Shown here piece after piece: positions 1 through 6,108 of a DNA stretch of 13,618 nucleotides. The notes under the pieces were generated by a model that did not search any database, had not been told where the DNA came from, and worked only from the letters and a program-made list of their open reading frames with translations. Within the stretch, counting starts at the first letter, position 1, and each line of letters opens with the position of its first letter. The position numbers were made by a program, and so were the translations under genes. Source of the stretch: Proteobacteria bacterium UBA7447 (GTDB taxonomy: Bacteria > Pseudomonadota > Gammaproteobacteria > Arenicellales > UBA868); the NCBI GenBank assembly GCA_002477475.1, contig DLPX01000064.1:59398-73015 (forward strand), read 5' to 3'.

Positions 1-339
1 CATCTGCACCAACGTATCAGCTATCAAAATGAGGCCGAAGGTGGCCAAGATCTGCTCAAGATGATCTGCCTGATACAACTGCCGAGCGATACCCAATTCC
101 ACCACGACTCCGATGACAAACGTGATGGGCACCGCCAGCAAAACCGCAAGCAGGAAGGAGTCGAGCCACAAGGCCAGCGTCGCACAAATGAACGCCCCAA
201 GCATATAAAAAGCGCCATGGGCCAGATTGATAAAGTCCATGATGCCAAAGACCAGCGTTAATCCGGCAGCCAGCAGGAACAGCAAGACGCCTAGCTGAAG
301 CCCATTCAGCACCTGGATCATGACGAGTGCGCTGTCCAT
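1..339 (-). CDS. Branched-chain amino acid-type ABC transporter permease, LivH family (3' part missing)
   Basis: This is the N-terminal 113 residues of an inner-membrane permease; the rest lies beyond the left edge. LivH-family proteins form half of the channel of importers that take up branched-chain amino acids or related amides and acids, using ATP. The diagnostic stretch is GLTLVFGIMDFINLAHGAFY (about residues 26-45), which matches the conserved first-helices motif of LivH. Around it are several hydrophobic segments, including LLFLLAAGLTLVFG and SFLLAVLLAVPITFVIGVVV. The ATG at 339 gives a normal LivH N-terminus (MDSALVMIQVLNG); a second ATG six codons in is also possible. No good Shine-Dalgarno sequence is seen. 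It lies 147 bases downstream of the binding-protein gene on the same strand, with two hairpins between. LivM and the two ATPases are expected further left. The family is certain; the substrate is unknown. Confidence 0.9.
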   Translation of the reverse strand, partial: MDSALVMIQVLNGLQLGVLLFLLAAGLTLVFGIMDFINLAHGAFYMLGAFICATLALWLDSFLLAVLLAVPITFVIGVVVELGIARQLYQADHLEQILATFGLILIADTLVQM

Positions 340-351
340 GGTCAGGTCACG

Positions 352-375
352 CTGGCAACTCTGGAGTGTTGCCGG
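352..375 (-). other. Hairpin just upstream of the permease start
   Basis: GGCAAC (354-359) and GTTGCC (368-373) are perfect inverted arms around an 8-base loop. The outer pairs 352/375 and 353/374 (the latter a G-T wobble) extend the stem to 8 pairs. It ends 12 bases before the permease ATG, so in the mRNA it lies next to where a ribosome would load. It may lower permease translation relative to the binding protein. No U-tract follows, so it is not a typical terminator. Confidence 0.4.
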
Positions 376-416
376 ATCACGAAACCGAGGGGAAGCCTGC
401 CCTTAGACACCCTGAC

Positions 417-445
417 CGCACTCCGGCCTACAGCGCCGGAGTGCG
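417..445 (-). other. Strong intergenic hairpin after the binding-protein gene
   Basis: CGCACTCCGGC (417-427) and GCCGGAGTGCG (435-445) form a perfect 11-pair GC-rich stem with a 7-base loop. It lies 42 bases past the binding-protein stop codon on the transcribed strand. No U-run follows on either strand, so a simple Rho-independent terminator is unlikely. In ABC importer operons, stem-loops after the binding-protein gene are known to protect its 3' end from decay or cause partial termination, so that the binding protein is made in excess. That role is inferred here from position. Confidence 0.6.
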
Positions 446-486
446 CAGTTCGATCACTCAAAACAACAAACCGAAGCTTTTGCTCT

Positions 487-1674
487 CTAAAGACGGCAAT
501 CTGCTACGTAGGTATCCTGATGGTTTTCAAAAACCGTCGAACGAATCTCCGTGGTCCAATTGCCGTTGCCGTCATCGACGACTTCAAGCAGGTAGAAATT
601 CTGGATCGGGAAATGGTTGGCACCATAGGAGAACGATCCGCGGACAGAGGGGAAATTGGCTTTTTCCATCACAGCACGCATTCCGTCTCGATCTTGCAGA
701 TTGCCACCCACGGCTTCCACAGCGCTGTTGATCAGAAAGATGCTGTCATAGGACTGCGCCGCATAAAACGAGGGGTAACGCCCATATTTTTTCAGGAACC
801 CTTCAACAAAACGTGCGTTCTGCGGGTTTTTGAGTCCGGGGCCCCAAAAGCCCGTGGTCAAAGAACCCAGCACGGCTTTCATGTTTGCCTGTTGCAGTTT
901 TGGAAGTGAAATGGCGTCCACGGTGAACACCGTGTAAAGCGGCAGCTTGTCAGCAAGGCCTGCCTGCTCATACTGCTTCATAAAGGCGCCCCCGGCTTTC
1001 CCCGGATAAAAAACAAAGAGCGCCTCCGCGCCGGACGCTTTGGCTTTGGCGAGTTCTGCAGAGAAATCCAACTGCGCATCCTTGCCCCACTTGGTCAGAT
1101 CCTTACCAACGATCTCGCCTTTAAAGGTGCGCTCGACCCCCGCCACCATATTTTTGCCCGCTGCGTAGTTGGGTGCCATCACGTAGAGCTTGCTGACTCC
1201 CCGTTGGCTCAGGACCGCGCCCATGGCCATTGGGGTCTGGTCGTTCTGCCAGGAAGTGGAAAAGAAATCTTGGTGACAGAGCTTTCCGGCAAGCTGTGAG
1301 GGCCCGGCATTGGCGCTGATCAGAAACTTGTCGGCATTGAGAACAGATTTCTGAGAGGCCAGTAGCACATGTGACCAGATGTATCCCGCTACAAAATCAA
1401 CATCATCTGATTTGACCAGTTTATCGGTAACTTGTTTCCCGGTTTCCGGCTTGAACCCATCATCTGCAAAGATGACCTCAATATCGAGATCGCCCATTGT
1501 GCCGTTTAGATCCTCGACCGCGAGATTGACCGCGTCCCGCATATCGTTGCCGATAACGGCTGCCCCGGTGGTCAGCGTCGTTACAAAACCAATCTTCACA
1601 CTCTCTGCCGAACCCACGCCCGGCAATGCCAAAATCATCAGCGCCAATGTTCCGCGCATAAAATTCTTGATCAC
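487..1674 (-). CDS. ABC transporter periplasmic substrate-binding protein, LivK-like (type 1 periplasmic-binding fold)
   Basis: This 395-residue exported protein captures the substrate in the periplasm and delivers it to the LivH-type permease encoded next. Residues 1-23 form a Sec signal peptide (MIKNFMRG, hydrophobic LALMILALPGV, then GSA before ESVKIGF). The mature start VKIGFVTTLTTGAAVIGNDMRDAVNLAVEDLNG is the typical first strand and helix of the Leu/Ile/Val-binding family. Later segments such as KLYVMAPNYAAGKNMV and GAEALFVFYPGKAGGAFMKQ fit the two-lobed fold. The length is normal for the family. The start is GTG at 1674, fixed by an excellent ribosome-binding site (AGGAGG, seven bases upstream). 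The mature protein has two cysteines (C133 and C393, the latter three residues from the end), which could form a disulfide. The ligand is not predictable: this family also binds amides, aromatic acids and urea, and the neighbouring FAD oxidoreductase hints at an amino-acid-like compound. Confidence 0.9.
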   Translation of the reverse strand: MIKNFMRGTLALMILALPGVGSAESVKIGFVTTLTTGAAVIGNDMRDAVNLAVEDLNGTMGDLDIEVIFADDGFKPETGKQVTDKLVKSDDVDFVAGYIWSHVLLASQKSVLNADKFLISANAGPSQLAGKLCHQDFFSTSWQNDQTPMAMGAVLSQRGVSKLYVMAPNYAAGKNMVAGVERTFKGEIVGKDLTKWGKDAQLDFSAELAKAKASGAEALFVFYPGKAGGAFMKQYEQAGLADKLPLYTVFTVDAISLPKLQQANMKAVLGSLTTGFWGPGLKNPQNARFVEGFLKKYGRYPSFYAAQSYDSIFLINSAVEAVGGNLQDRDGMRAVMEKANFPSVRGSFSYGANHFPIQNFYLLEVVDDGNGNWTTEIRSTVFENHQDTYVADCRL

Positions 1675-1733
1675 TTTAATTCCTCCTCATGAATCACAGC
1701 CTGCCCCTCGCTCACGCAGTCCTTTCTTGGATG

Positions 1734-1753
1734 AAAGCCTGATAAGGCTTTTT
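1734..1753. terminator. Terminator-like hairpin in the divergent intergenic region
   Basis: AAAGCCT (1734-1740) and AGGCTTT (1745-1751) form a perfect 7-pair stem with a GATA loop. On the + strand it ends in five consecutive T, as in a short intrinsic terminator. No gene upstream on the + strand would need it, so it may block antisense transcripts leaving the binding-protein gene. On the minus strand it lies in the 5' leader of the binding-protein mRNA, about 60 bases before the GTG start, where it could act as a leader hairpin. Confidence 0.35.
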
Positions 1754-1783
1754 GAACCCTAGCAGTCGAATCGCTCGCGACGG

Positions 1784-1843
1784 TCGAACTCCGGTAGTAT
1801 TTTAAACAATAATAGGCACTTCGAAACCTTTGGCCTACCAAAG
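1784..1843. promoter_or_regulatory. Probable overlapping divergent promoters with an inverted repeat
   Basis: The 182-base gap between the two divergent genes contains one AT-rich patch (about 1797-1815). For the leftward binding-protein gene, TAAAAT (1799-1804, minus strand) matches the -10 consensus at five of six bases, but its -35 partner is poor. For the rightward oxidoreductase, AATAAT (1808-1813) is a -10 candidate with a weak TCGAAC (1784-1789) 18 bases upstream. CTTTGG (1828-1833) and CCAAAG (1838-1843) form an inverted repeat with a 4-base spacer that could bind a regulator. All of this is by eye. Confidence 0.35.
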
Positions 1844-1856
1844 CCGTCATCGTGAA

Positions 1857-3101
1857 ATGGATACACCTCAGACGCTTGTTATCGGAGCGGGCATGGTTGG
1901 CAGTTGTTGCGCGCTGCATCTTCAACGCGCAGGCCACAAGGTTGCCCTGATCGACCCTCATCCGCCGGGCAGTCAAACGAGTTATGGCAATGCCGCGACG
2001 ATTGCGACGTACGCCTGTATCCCGGTAAATCATCCCAAATTACTGAAATCCCTTCCGAAACTCCTGTCCGGATCGGAACGGCCGCTATCGATTTCTCCTG
2101 CCTACGTGCCCCGTATGGCGCCCTGGCTTTTGTCGTTTTTGCGCCATTGTCGGCGCGAGCGGGTCGACCAGACCATCTCCGCGCTGGGCGCACTGCTCCG
2201 GCATGCCGAAGACACTACTCTTGCGCTCGTCCAGTCAGCAGGCGCCGGGGATTTTATTCGCCGTAACGGAACACTGTATCTTTATTCGGATGCCAATAGC
2301 CGTTTGGCTGCTCAAGACGACATCGCCCGGCGGCGGGAACAAGGCATGTCGATCACAGAAGTTGAAGCTGACGCAGTGCGGGAACTCGAACCCGCGCTCG
2401 CCCCCATCTTTGCTGGCGGAATACTTTACAACGACGGTTTTCAACTGAGCGATCCGCAACAGGTGATCATGAGACTCGTCGATCAATTCGCACAGGACGG
2501 TGGTGAAGTCATCCAAGACCGTGTTGACCGCATCGAGTCCGCGGGTCTGGATCAGGTCACCGTGCATTTGTCTGGAACTTCAAAAACGGTCCACCATGCG
2601 GTCATTGCCGCGGGCGCCTGGTCCACCCGGATTCAGGGCCCGGTGCTCGATCGTTTGCCGCTTGACACAGAACGGGGGTACCACGTGATGTTTCCAGAAA
2701 ACCTCTCGACCCTGTCACGGCCGGTGGGGCTCGCTGACGCCGGACTCTATCTTTCCCCTGTCGATGGTGGCTTGCGGGCAGCGGGAACCGTTGAACTGGC
2801 AGGTCTTGATGCCAAACCCGACCCAAAGCGTCTTGACTATATCGAGCAGGCTGCCCGCCGTGCACTACCGTCGCTGAAACAGCGCGGGGATACCTGGCTG
2901 GGCTTTCGACCCACATTCCCTGATGCCCTGCCGGTTATCAGTCACTCATCAAAACATCCGTCGGTGGTCTACGCCTTCGGTCATCAGCATGTGGGGCTGA
3001 CGCTTGGCGCTGTCACAGGGAAACTGGTCCAGCAGATGATTGACCGTGAGACACCTATGGTCGACCCGACACCCTATCGAGCCCAACGGTTTCTGAGCTG
3101 A
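1857..3101 (+). CDS. FAD-dependent oxidoreductase, D-amino-acid dehydrogenase (DadA/DAO) family
   Basis: This is a 414-residue flavoprotein expected to oxidise an amine or D-amino acid to the imino acid, passing electrons to the respiratory chain or to oxygen. The N-terminal TLVIGAGMVGSCCALHLQRAGHKVALIDP is a classic dinucleotide-binding fold: GAGMVG at residues 10-15, and D33 at the end of the second strand, which usually holds the adenine ribose. The C-terminal VYAFGHQHVGLTLGAVTGKLV is the FAD-closing motif of the DAO family. The length fits DadA-type proteins. I chose ATG 1857, which places the fold six residues in; a TTG at 1830 would add nine residues and overlap an inverted repeat. The Shine-Dalgarno sequence is weak for both. 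It diverges from an amino-acid-type importer, which suggests the imported compound or a product of it is the substrate. DadA-like D-amino-acid dehydrogenase, D-hydroxyproline dehydrogenase and other amine oxidases cannot be told apart here. Confidence 0.82.
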   Translation: MDTPQTLVIGAGMVGSCCALHLQRAGHKVALIDPHPPGSQTSYGNAATIATYACIPVNHPKLLKSLPKLLSGSERPLSISPAYVPRMAPWLLSFLRHCRRERVDQTISALGALLRHAEDTTLALVQSAGAGDFIRRNGTLYLYSDANSRLAAQDDIARRREQGMSITEVEADAVRELEPALAPIFAGGILYNDGFQLSDPQQVIMRLVDQFAQDGGEVIQDRVDRIESAGLDQVTVHLSGTSKTVHHAVIAAGAWSTRIQGPVLDRLPLDTERGYHVMFPENLSTLSRPVGLADAGLYLSPVDGGLRAAGTVELAGLDAKPDPKRLDYIEQAARRALPSLKQRGDTWLGFRPTFPDALPVISHSSKHPSVVYAFGHQHVGLTLGAVTGKLVQQMIDRETPMVDPTPYRAQRFLS

Positions 3102-3102
3102 C

Positions 3103-3117
3103 GATCGCTAAGCGATC
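3103..3117. repeat. Short palindrome at the convergent gene ends
   Basis: GATCGCT (3103-3109) and AGCGATC (3111-3117) are perfect arms around one base. In RNA this would be a 6-pair stem with a TAA loop. It spans the 6-base gap between the oxidoreductase stop and the stop codon of the deacylase. No U-run follows on either strand, so evidence for a true terminator is weak, but no other termination signal is visible between these convergent genes. Confidence 0.3.
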
Positions 3118-4337
3118 AGATCCGCTACGGCGCGCAAATACATCCGGGTCGCGCGGACACACTGCTCAATCTCAACAAACTCGTCAATGGAATGCGCCTG
3201 AGACAAGGAACCTGGACCGCAGACGACTGCGGGCGTCTTGAGATGCGGGGCATCCGTTGCTCCAGGAAAGGACCTGGCACGCTCGGGGCGGCCTGTGAGG
3301 TCTGCCGATGCATTAAGCAGAGACTGGACTACGGGTGACTCGACGGGCAGATCATTGGCAGGAATATCCCAGGAAGGCTCACTGAGTTCATAGCGAAAAC
3401 CTGGATCTTCCTGTGTTAACGGATCGAGTCGGGCCGCGATATCCTGGTGCACCTGTTCAGTTTCATCACTGGGCAGCACTCGGCGATCGATCTCCAGCTC
3501 GCAATAATCCGGTACCGCGCTGGCGAGATCACCGCCACGGATAACGCCCGGACTGTAAGTGCCATGCCCACAAAGCGGATGCGGCTCTCTAGATGCCAGC
3601 TCCTCGTTGTAATCGGAAAGCGCATTAACAACACGGGCCATACGCTCGATGGCATTTTCCCCCTGTTCCGGAATACTGGAGTGCACTGCCTTGCCAAACG
3701 TCCGAATGAATAAGCCAAATTGTCCTTTATGAGCCGGACAGACCGACAGATCTGATGGTTCGCCGATAATGCACTGATCGGCGAACGGACCGTTGCGTCC
3801 GATCTCTCGAGAGCCGATCATCTGCCACTCTTCGTCCGCCACGCCGCAGAGAATGAGCGACCCAGAGAGAGTGACATCGGCGTCCCGAAGCAAGCGTGCT
3901 ACCTCAAGGTAGCACGCCAGGGCCGCTTTCATATCGCAAGATCCCCTGCCGTAGATCCGGCCGTTTTTTTCATGGGGTGTGTAAGGATCATCGTAGCCCT
4001 CGGTGGGCACCGTATCCAGATGTCCGCACAACATCAATGACGGGCGATCCTGATTGCCAGCTCGCGTGCCGAAAACGTTCGGGCGACCGGGCGCTGCCTC
4101 CCGGGAGGCAACCGTCAGGCCCAATTCATGCATCTGTTCAAGATAATATTCGCCGATCTCCTGCTCCCGATGACCGGGGCGAGCGTCACCCTCCATCGGA
4201 TTTTCACTCGGGATGGCAATCATCTCTTTCAGCCAGCGGGTGATGGAACTGACCGATACCTGGTCAGAGAGTTCACGGTACAGGTCTGTTGTCGTCGACT
4301 TCATCAGGGCAATACCATTTTCCGGGCCTTCCGTCAT
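3108..4337 (-). CDS. M20-family metallo-deacylase, ArgE-like (acetylornithine deacetylase family)
   Basis: This is a 409-residue cytosolic zinc amidohydrolase that removes an acyl group from an N-acyl amino acid. In ArgE the reaction is N-acetylornithine to ornithine plus acetate. The metal and catalytic residues of family M20 are all visible: CGHLDTVP (H106, D108), GRGSCDMK (D135), DEE (catalytic E169, metal E170), GEPSD (E193) and AHSIDEF (H382). GKAVHSS (H219) is the conserved His in the lid or dimerisation domain. The GRGSCDMKAALAC segment is closer to ArgE (CDMKG) than to DapE. The length is slightly above the usual 380-390, partly because of the N-terminus: ATG 4337 gives 409 residues, and an ATG 11 codons in (4304) is equally credible, as neither has a clear Shine-Dalgarno sequence. 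It stands alone rather than with arg genes and converges with the FAD oxidoreductase, so a catabolic N-acyl amino acid role is as likely as arginine synthesis. Confidence 0.82.
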   Translation of the reverse strand: MTEGPENGIALMKSTTTDLYRELSDQVSVSSITRWLKEMIAIPSENPMEGDARPGHREQEIGEYYLEQMHELGLTVASREAAPGRPNVFGTRAGNQDRPSLMLCGHLDTVPTEGYDDPYTPHEKNGRIYGRGSCDMKAALACYLEVARLLRDADVTLSGSLILCGVADEEWQMIGSREIGRNGPFADQCIIGEPSDLSVCPAHKGQFGLFIRTFGKAVHSSIPEQGENAIERMARVVNALSDYNEELASREPHPLCGHGTYSPGVIRGGDLASAVPDYCELEIDRRVLPSDETEQVHQDIAARLDPLTQEDPGFRYELSEPSWDIPANDLPVESPVVQSLLNASADLTGRPERARSFPGATDAPHLKTPAVVCGPGSLSQAHSIDEFVEIEQCVRATRMYLRAVADLIA

Positions 4338-4405
4338 GCATCGGAAGATCCACTCTAGTGAATGCTTTTGAGCACGCGCAACATAGCACGAATCCGTGCC
4401 GCCAA

Positions 4406-4414
4406 TGCTACACT
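4406..4414 (+). promoter_or_regulatory. Candidate extended -10 promoter for sohB
   Basis: TGCTACACT combines the TGn extension with a TACACT -10 hexamer (four of six consensus bases). No good -35 lies 17 bases upstream, as is usual for extended -10 promoters. It would start transcription near 4421, about 28 bases before the sohB ATG. It lies in the 111-base gap between divergent argE-like and sohB genes, which otherwise shows only a weak GCACG/CGTGC hairpin (4386-4399). Judged by eye. Confidence 0.3.
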
Positions 4415-4448
4415 CGCCGTCCCCTTATAGCCCTGACCCGGAACAGAC

Positions 4449-5483
4449 ATGGCCTACTTGGCAGAATACGGCCTTTTTTTCGCAAAAGCCCTTACCCTCT
4501 TTCTGCTGATTGTCGGCATTCTGTTGACTGTCGTCAGCGTCGCCATGCGCAATCGGCATGTGCCGTCCGAACAAATTGACGTAAAGCGCATTAATGACCG
4601 CTTCCGGGATATGGCTGACGCGCTCGAGATGGCCACTTTACCTCCCGCGCTTGTAAAAAAACGACAAAAGTCGCAAAAGAAAGAACGAAAAGCCCGGGCG
4701 AAATCTGAGAAGAATGCGCCAGAGGAGCCCAAGAAGCGTGTTTTTGTGCTGAATTTCAATGGTGACATCCGTGCCAGCGAAGTCGCCCTGCTGCGCGAAG
4801 AAGTCACCGCCATTCTGCTCGGGGTACGTGAGGGCGATGAAGTGCTGGTCAGGCTGGAGAGTGCCGGCGGCATGGTCCACGCCTATGGTCTTGCTGCTTC
4901 CCAAATCATGCGCCTTCGTGACGCCGGGATCGATGTCACGGTCTCGGTCGACAAAGTCGCGGCCAGTGGAGGCTATTTGATGGCGTGTGTCGCCAACCGC
5001 ATACTGGCCGCCCCTTTCGCTGTGATTGGCTCTATTGGCGTGGTCGCCGAGATCCCCAACTTCAACCGCCTGCTGAAAAAACACGACATCGATTACGAGC
5101 AGATCTCCGCTGGCGAATACAAACGCACGATCAGTATGCTGGGAGAAACCACTGACCGGGCGCGGGCGAAGGTGAAAGAAGAGGTGGAGCAGACCCACAC
5201 GCTGTTCAAGGATTTCGTTAAAGCCCGTCGACCCATCGTTGATCTTGACGCGGTCGCAACAGGCGAGCATTGGCTCGGAACCCAGGCACATCAACTGAAA
5301 CTCGTCGATGACATTCGCACAAGTGATGACTATCTTATGAGCCTTCGCGACGCCGCTGATATCTTTGAGGTGGAATACACCATCAAGAAAAAAGTGCTCG
5401 ACCGGTTGTCAGGCCTTATCGGCCAGCTCGGCAAAGCTCGGACACTATCCAATAATGATGCGCCGATCACCCGGCTGTCCTGA
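4449..5483 (+). CDS. sohB: SohB-type inner-membrane serine protease (peptidase family S49)
   Basis: This 344-residue membrane-anchored protease with a Ser-Lys dyad is related to signal peptide peptidase SppA; SohB is thought to degrade residual peptides or misfolded proteins at the inner membrane. Residues 7-32 form one transmembrane segment. A strongly basic linker follows (about 69-97, rich in Lys, Arg and Glu). The S49 domain begins at VFVLNFNGDI. The catalytic serine is S173 in KVAASGGYLMA and the catalytic lysine is K225 in AGEYKRT. IGSIGVVAEIPNFNRLLKK is the typical SohB stretch between them. The length is close to E. coli SohB. ATG 4449 is preceded by GGAA at suitable spacing. The next gene begins 9 bases after the stop, so the two are probably co-transcribed. 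The family call is secure; the physiological substrate is unknown. Confidence 0.93.
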   Translation: MAYLAEYGLFFAKALTLFLLIVGILLTVVSVAMRNRHVPSEQIDVKRINDRFRDMADALEMATLPPALVKKRQKSQKKERKARAKSEKNAPEEPKKRVFVLNFNGDIRASEVALLREEVTAILLGVREGDEVLVRLESAGGMVHAYGLAASQIMRLRDAGIDVTVSVDKVAASGGYLMACVANRILAAPFAVIGSIGVVAEIPNFNRLLKKHDIDYEQISAGEYKRTISMLGETTDRARAKVKEEVEQTHTLFKDFVKARRPIVDLDAVATGEHWLGTQAHQLKLVDDIRTSDDYLMSLRDAADIFEVEYTIKKKVLDRLSGLIGQLGKARTLSNNDAPITRLS

Positions 5484-5492
5484 GGCGCTGGG

Positions 5493-6017
5493 ATGATCTA
5501 TCAGCTTGGAGACCAAATTCCGCAGCTGGACGAAGATGTTTACATTGCTCCCAGCGCGGACGTGATTGGCTCCGTCAGCCTTGGCGCCCGTTCCAGCGTC
5601 TGGTTTGGTGCTGTCCTTCGGGGAGATAACGATCAGATCTCGGTGGGGGCCAGGAGCAACATCCAGGACAATACGGTAATCCATGTCGATGCGGGCGTTC
5701 CCGTGACAATCGGCGACGACGTCTCGATCGGTCATAGCGTGGTCATCCATGGATGCACCATCTGTGACAAGGCGCTGATCGGCAATGGGGTGGTGGTTCT
5801 GGATTTTGCTGAGATTGGCGAGAACAGTCTCGTGGGCGCCAACGCTTTGGTCACGGAACGCAAACGTTTCCCCGCGAGATCGCTGATCCTTGGCTCGCCT
5901 GCCAAAGTCGTCAGGGAACTGACCGATGAAGAAGTCGAGCAACTCAGCCGCAATGTCCAGAGCTACCTGAACAAAGCCCAGCGCTATCGAACCAGCCTGC
6001 AGCCTGTGAGCTCATAG
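5493..6017 (+). CDS. Gamma-carbonic-anhydrase-like hexapeptide-repeat protein (YrdA/CaiE type)
   Basis: This 174-residue left-handed beta-helix protein is expected to form a trimer with zinc at the subunit interfaces. The hexapeptide repeats run from about residue 12 to 125. The three expected zinc histidines are present: H64 (TVIHVD), H81 (IGHSVV) and H86 (VIHGCTI). The family signature LRGDNDQI...NIQDN (R43, D45, Q58, D59) is intact. Where most relatives have IGMGA, this protein has IGNGVVVLD. The acidic loop that carries the proton-shuttle glutamate of methanogen Cam is absent, as in YrdA proteins, so carbonic anhydrase activity is uncertain. The C-terminus is helical (ELTDEEVEQLSRNVQSYLNKAQRY), as usual. 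It follows sohB by 9 bases, with a poor Shine-Dalgarno sequence (GGCGCTGGG), which suggests translational coupling. Many bacterial YrdA homologues have no assigned function. Confidence 0.9.
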   Translation: MIYQLGDQIPQLDEDVYIAPSADVIGSVSLGARSSVWFGAVLRGDNDQISVGARSNIQDNTVIHVDAGVPVTIGDDVSIGHSVVIHGCTICDKALIGNGVVVLDFAEIGENSLVGANALVTERKRFPARSLILGSPAKVVRELTDEEVEQLSRNVQSYLNKAQRYRTSLQPVSS

Positions 6018-6076
6018 CATTAGGCGTCTCGGTCTCCTGGAGAGAAATACGGCAGAAAATATAGACTTGTTGCAGC

Positions 6077-6108
6077 GCAGCATGTCATACTGATTGCCGT
6101 CATGCTGC
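6077..6108 (+). promoter_or_regulatory. Inverted repeat enclosing the panC start codon
   Basis: GCAGCATG (6077-6084) and CATGCTGC (6101-6108) are perfect 8-base inverted arms around a 16-base loop. The panC ATG (6102-6104) lies inside the right arm. In mRNA the hairpin would hide the start codon. An alternative pairing, TGCAG (6071-6075) with CTGCA (6105-6109), overlaps the first, so two structures could compete. No Shine-Dalgarno sequence is visible between 6085 and 6101. A translational control role is inference. Confidence 0.4.

Noticed and set aside
327..731. 134-codon + strand frame over the binding-protein gene end and hairpins
   Set aside because: It is antisense to conserved coding sequence, and its low-quality composition comes from reading the GC-rich hairpin.
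1830..1856. TTG start giving nine extra residues to the FAD oxidoreductase
   Set aside because: ATG 1857 gives the family's normal N-terminus; the extra residues have no function and overlap an inverted repeat in the control region.
1671..2033. 120-codon minus-strand frame upstream of the binding-protein gene
   Set aside because: It overlaps the FAD-binding fold of the oxidoreductase and runs through the divergent promoter region; its sequence looks random.
4386..4399. GCACG/CGTGC inverted repeat between argE-like and sohB genes as an operator
   Set aside because: Arms of five bases in a GC-rich gap are expected by chance and no other support is present.
4638..5294. 218-codon open frame on the minus strand inside sohB
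   Set aside because: It is fully antisense to a gene with complete S49 catalytic motifs, and its translation has no recognisable domain.
5445..5942. 165-codon open frame on the minus strand across the sohB/gamma-carbonic-anhydrase junction
   Set aside because: Both overlapped genes are well supported by motifs; this frame has no start signal and no recognisable product.
6033..6043. Palindrome TCTCCTGGAGA after the gamma-carbonic-anhydrase-like gene as a terminator
   Set aside because: The 5-base arms leave only one base between them, which cannot form a stable RNA loop, and no U-run follows.
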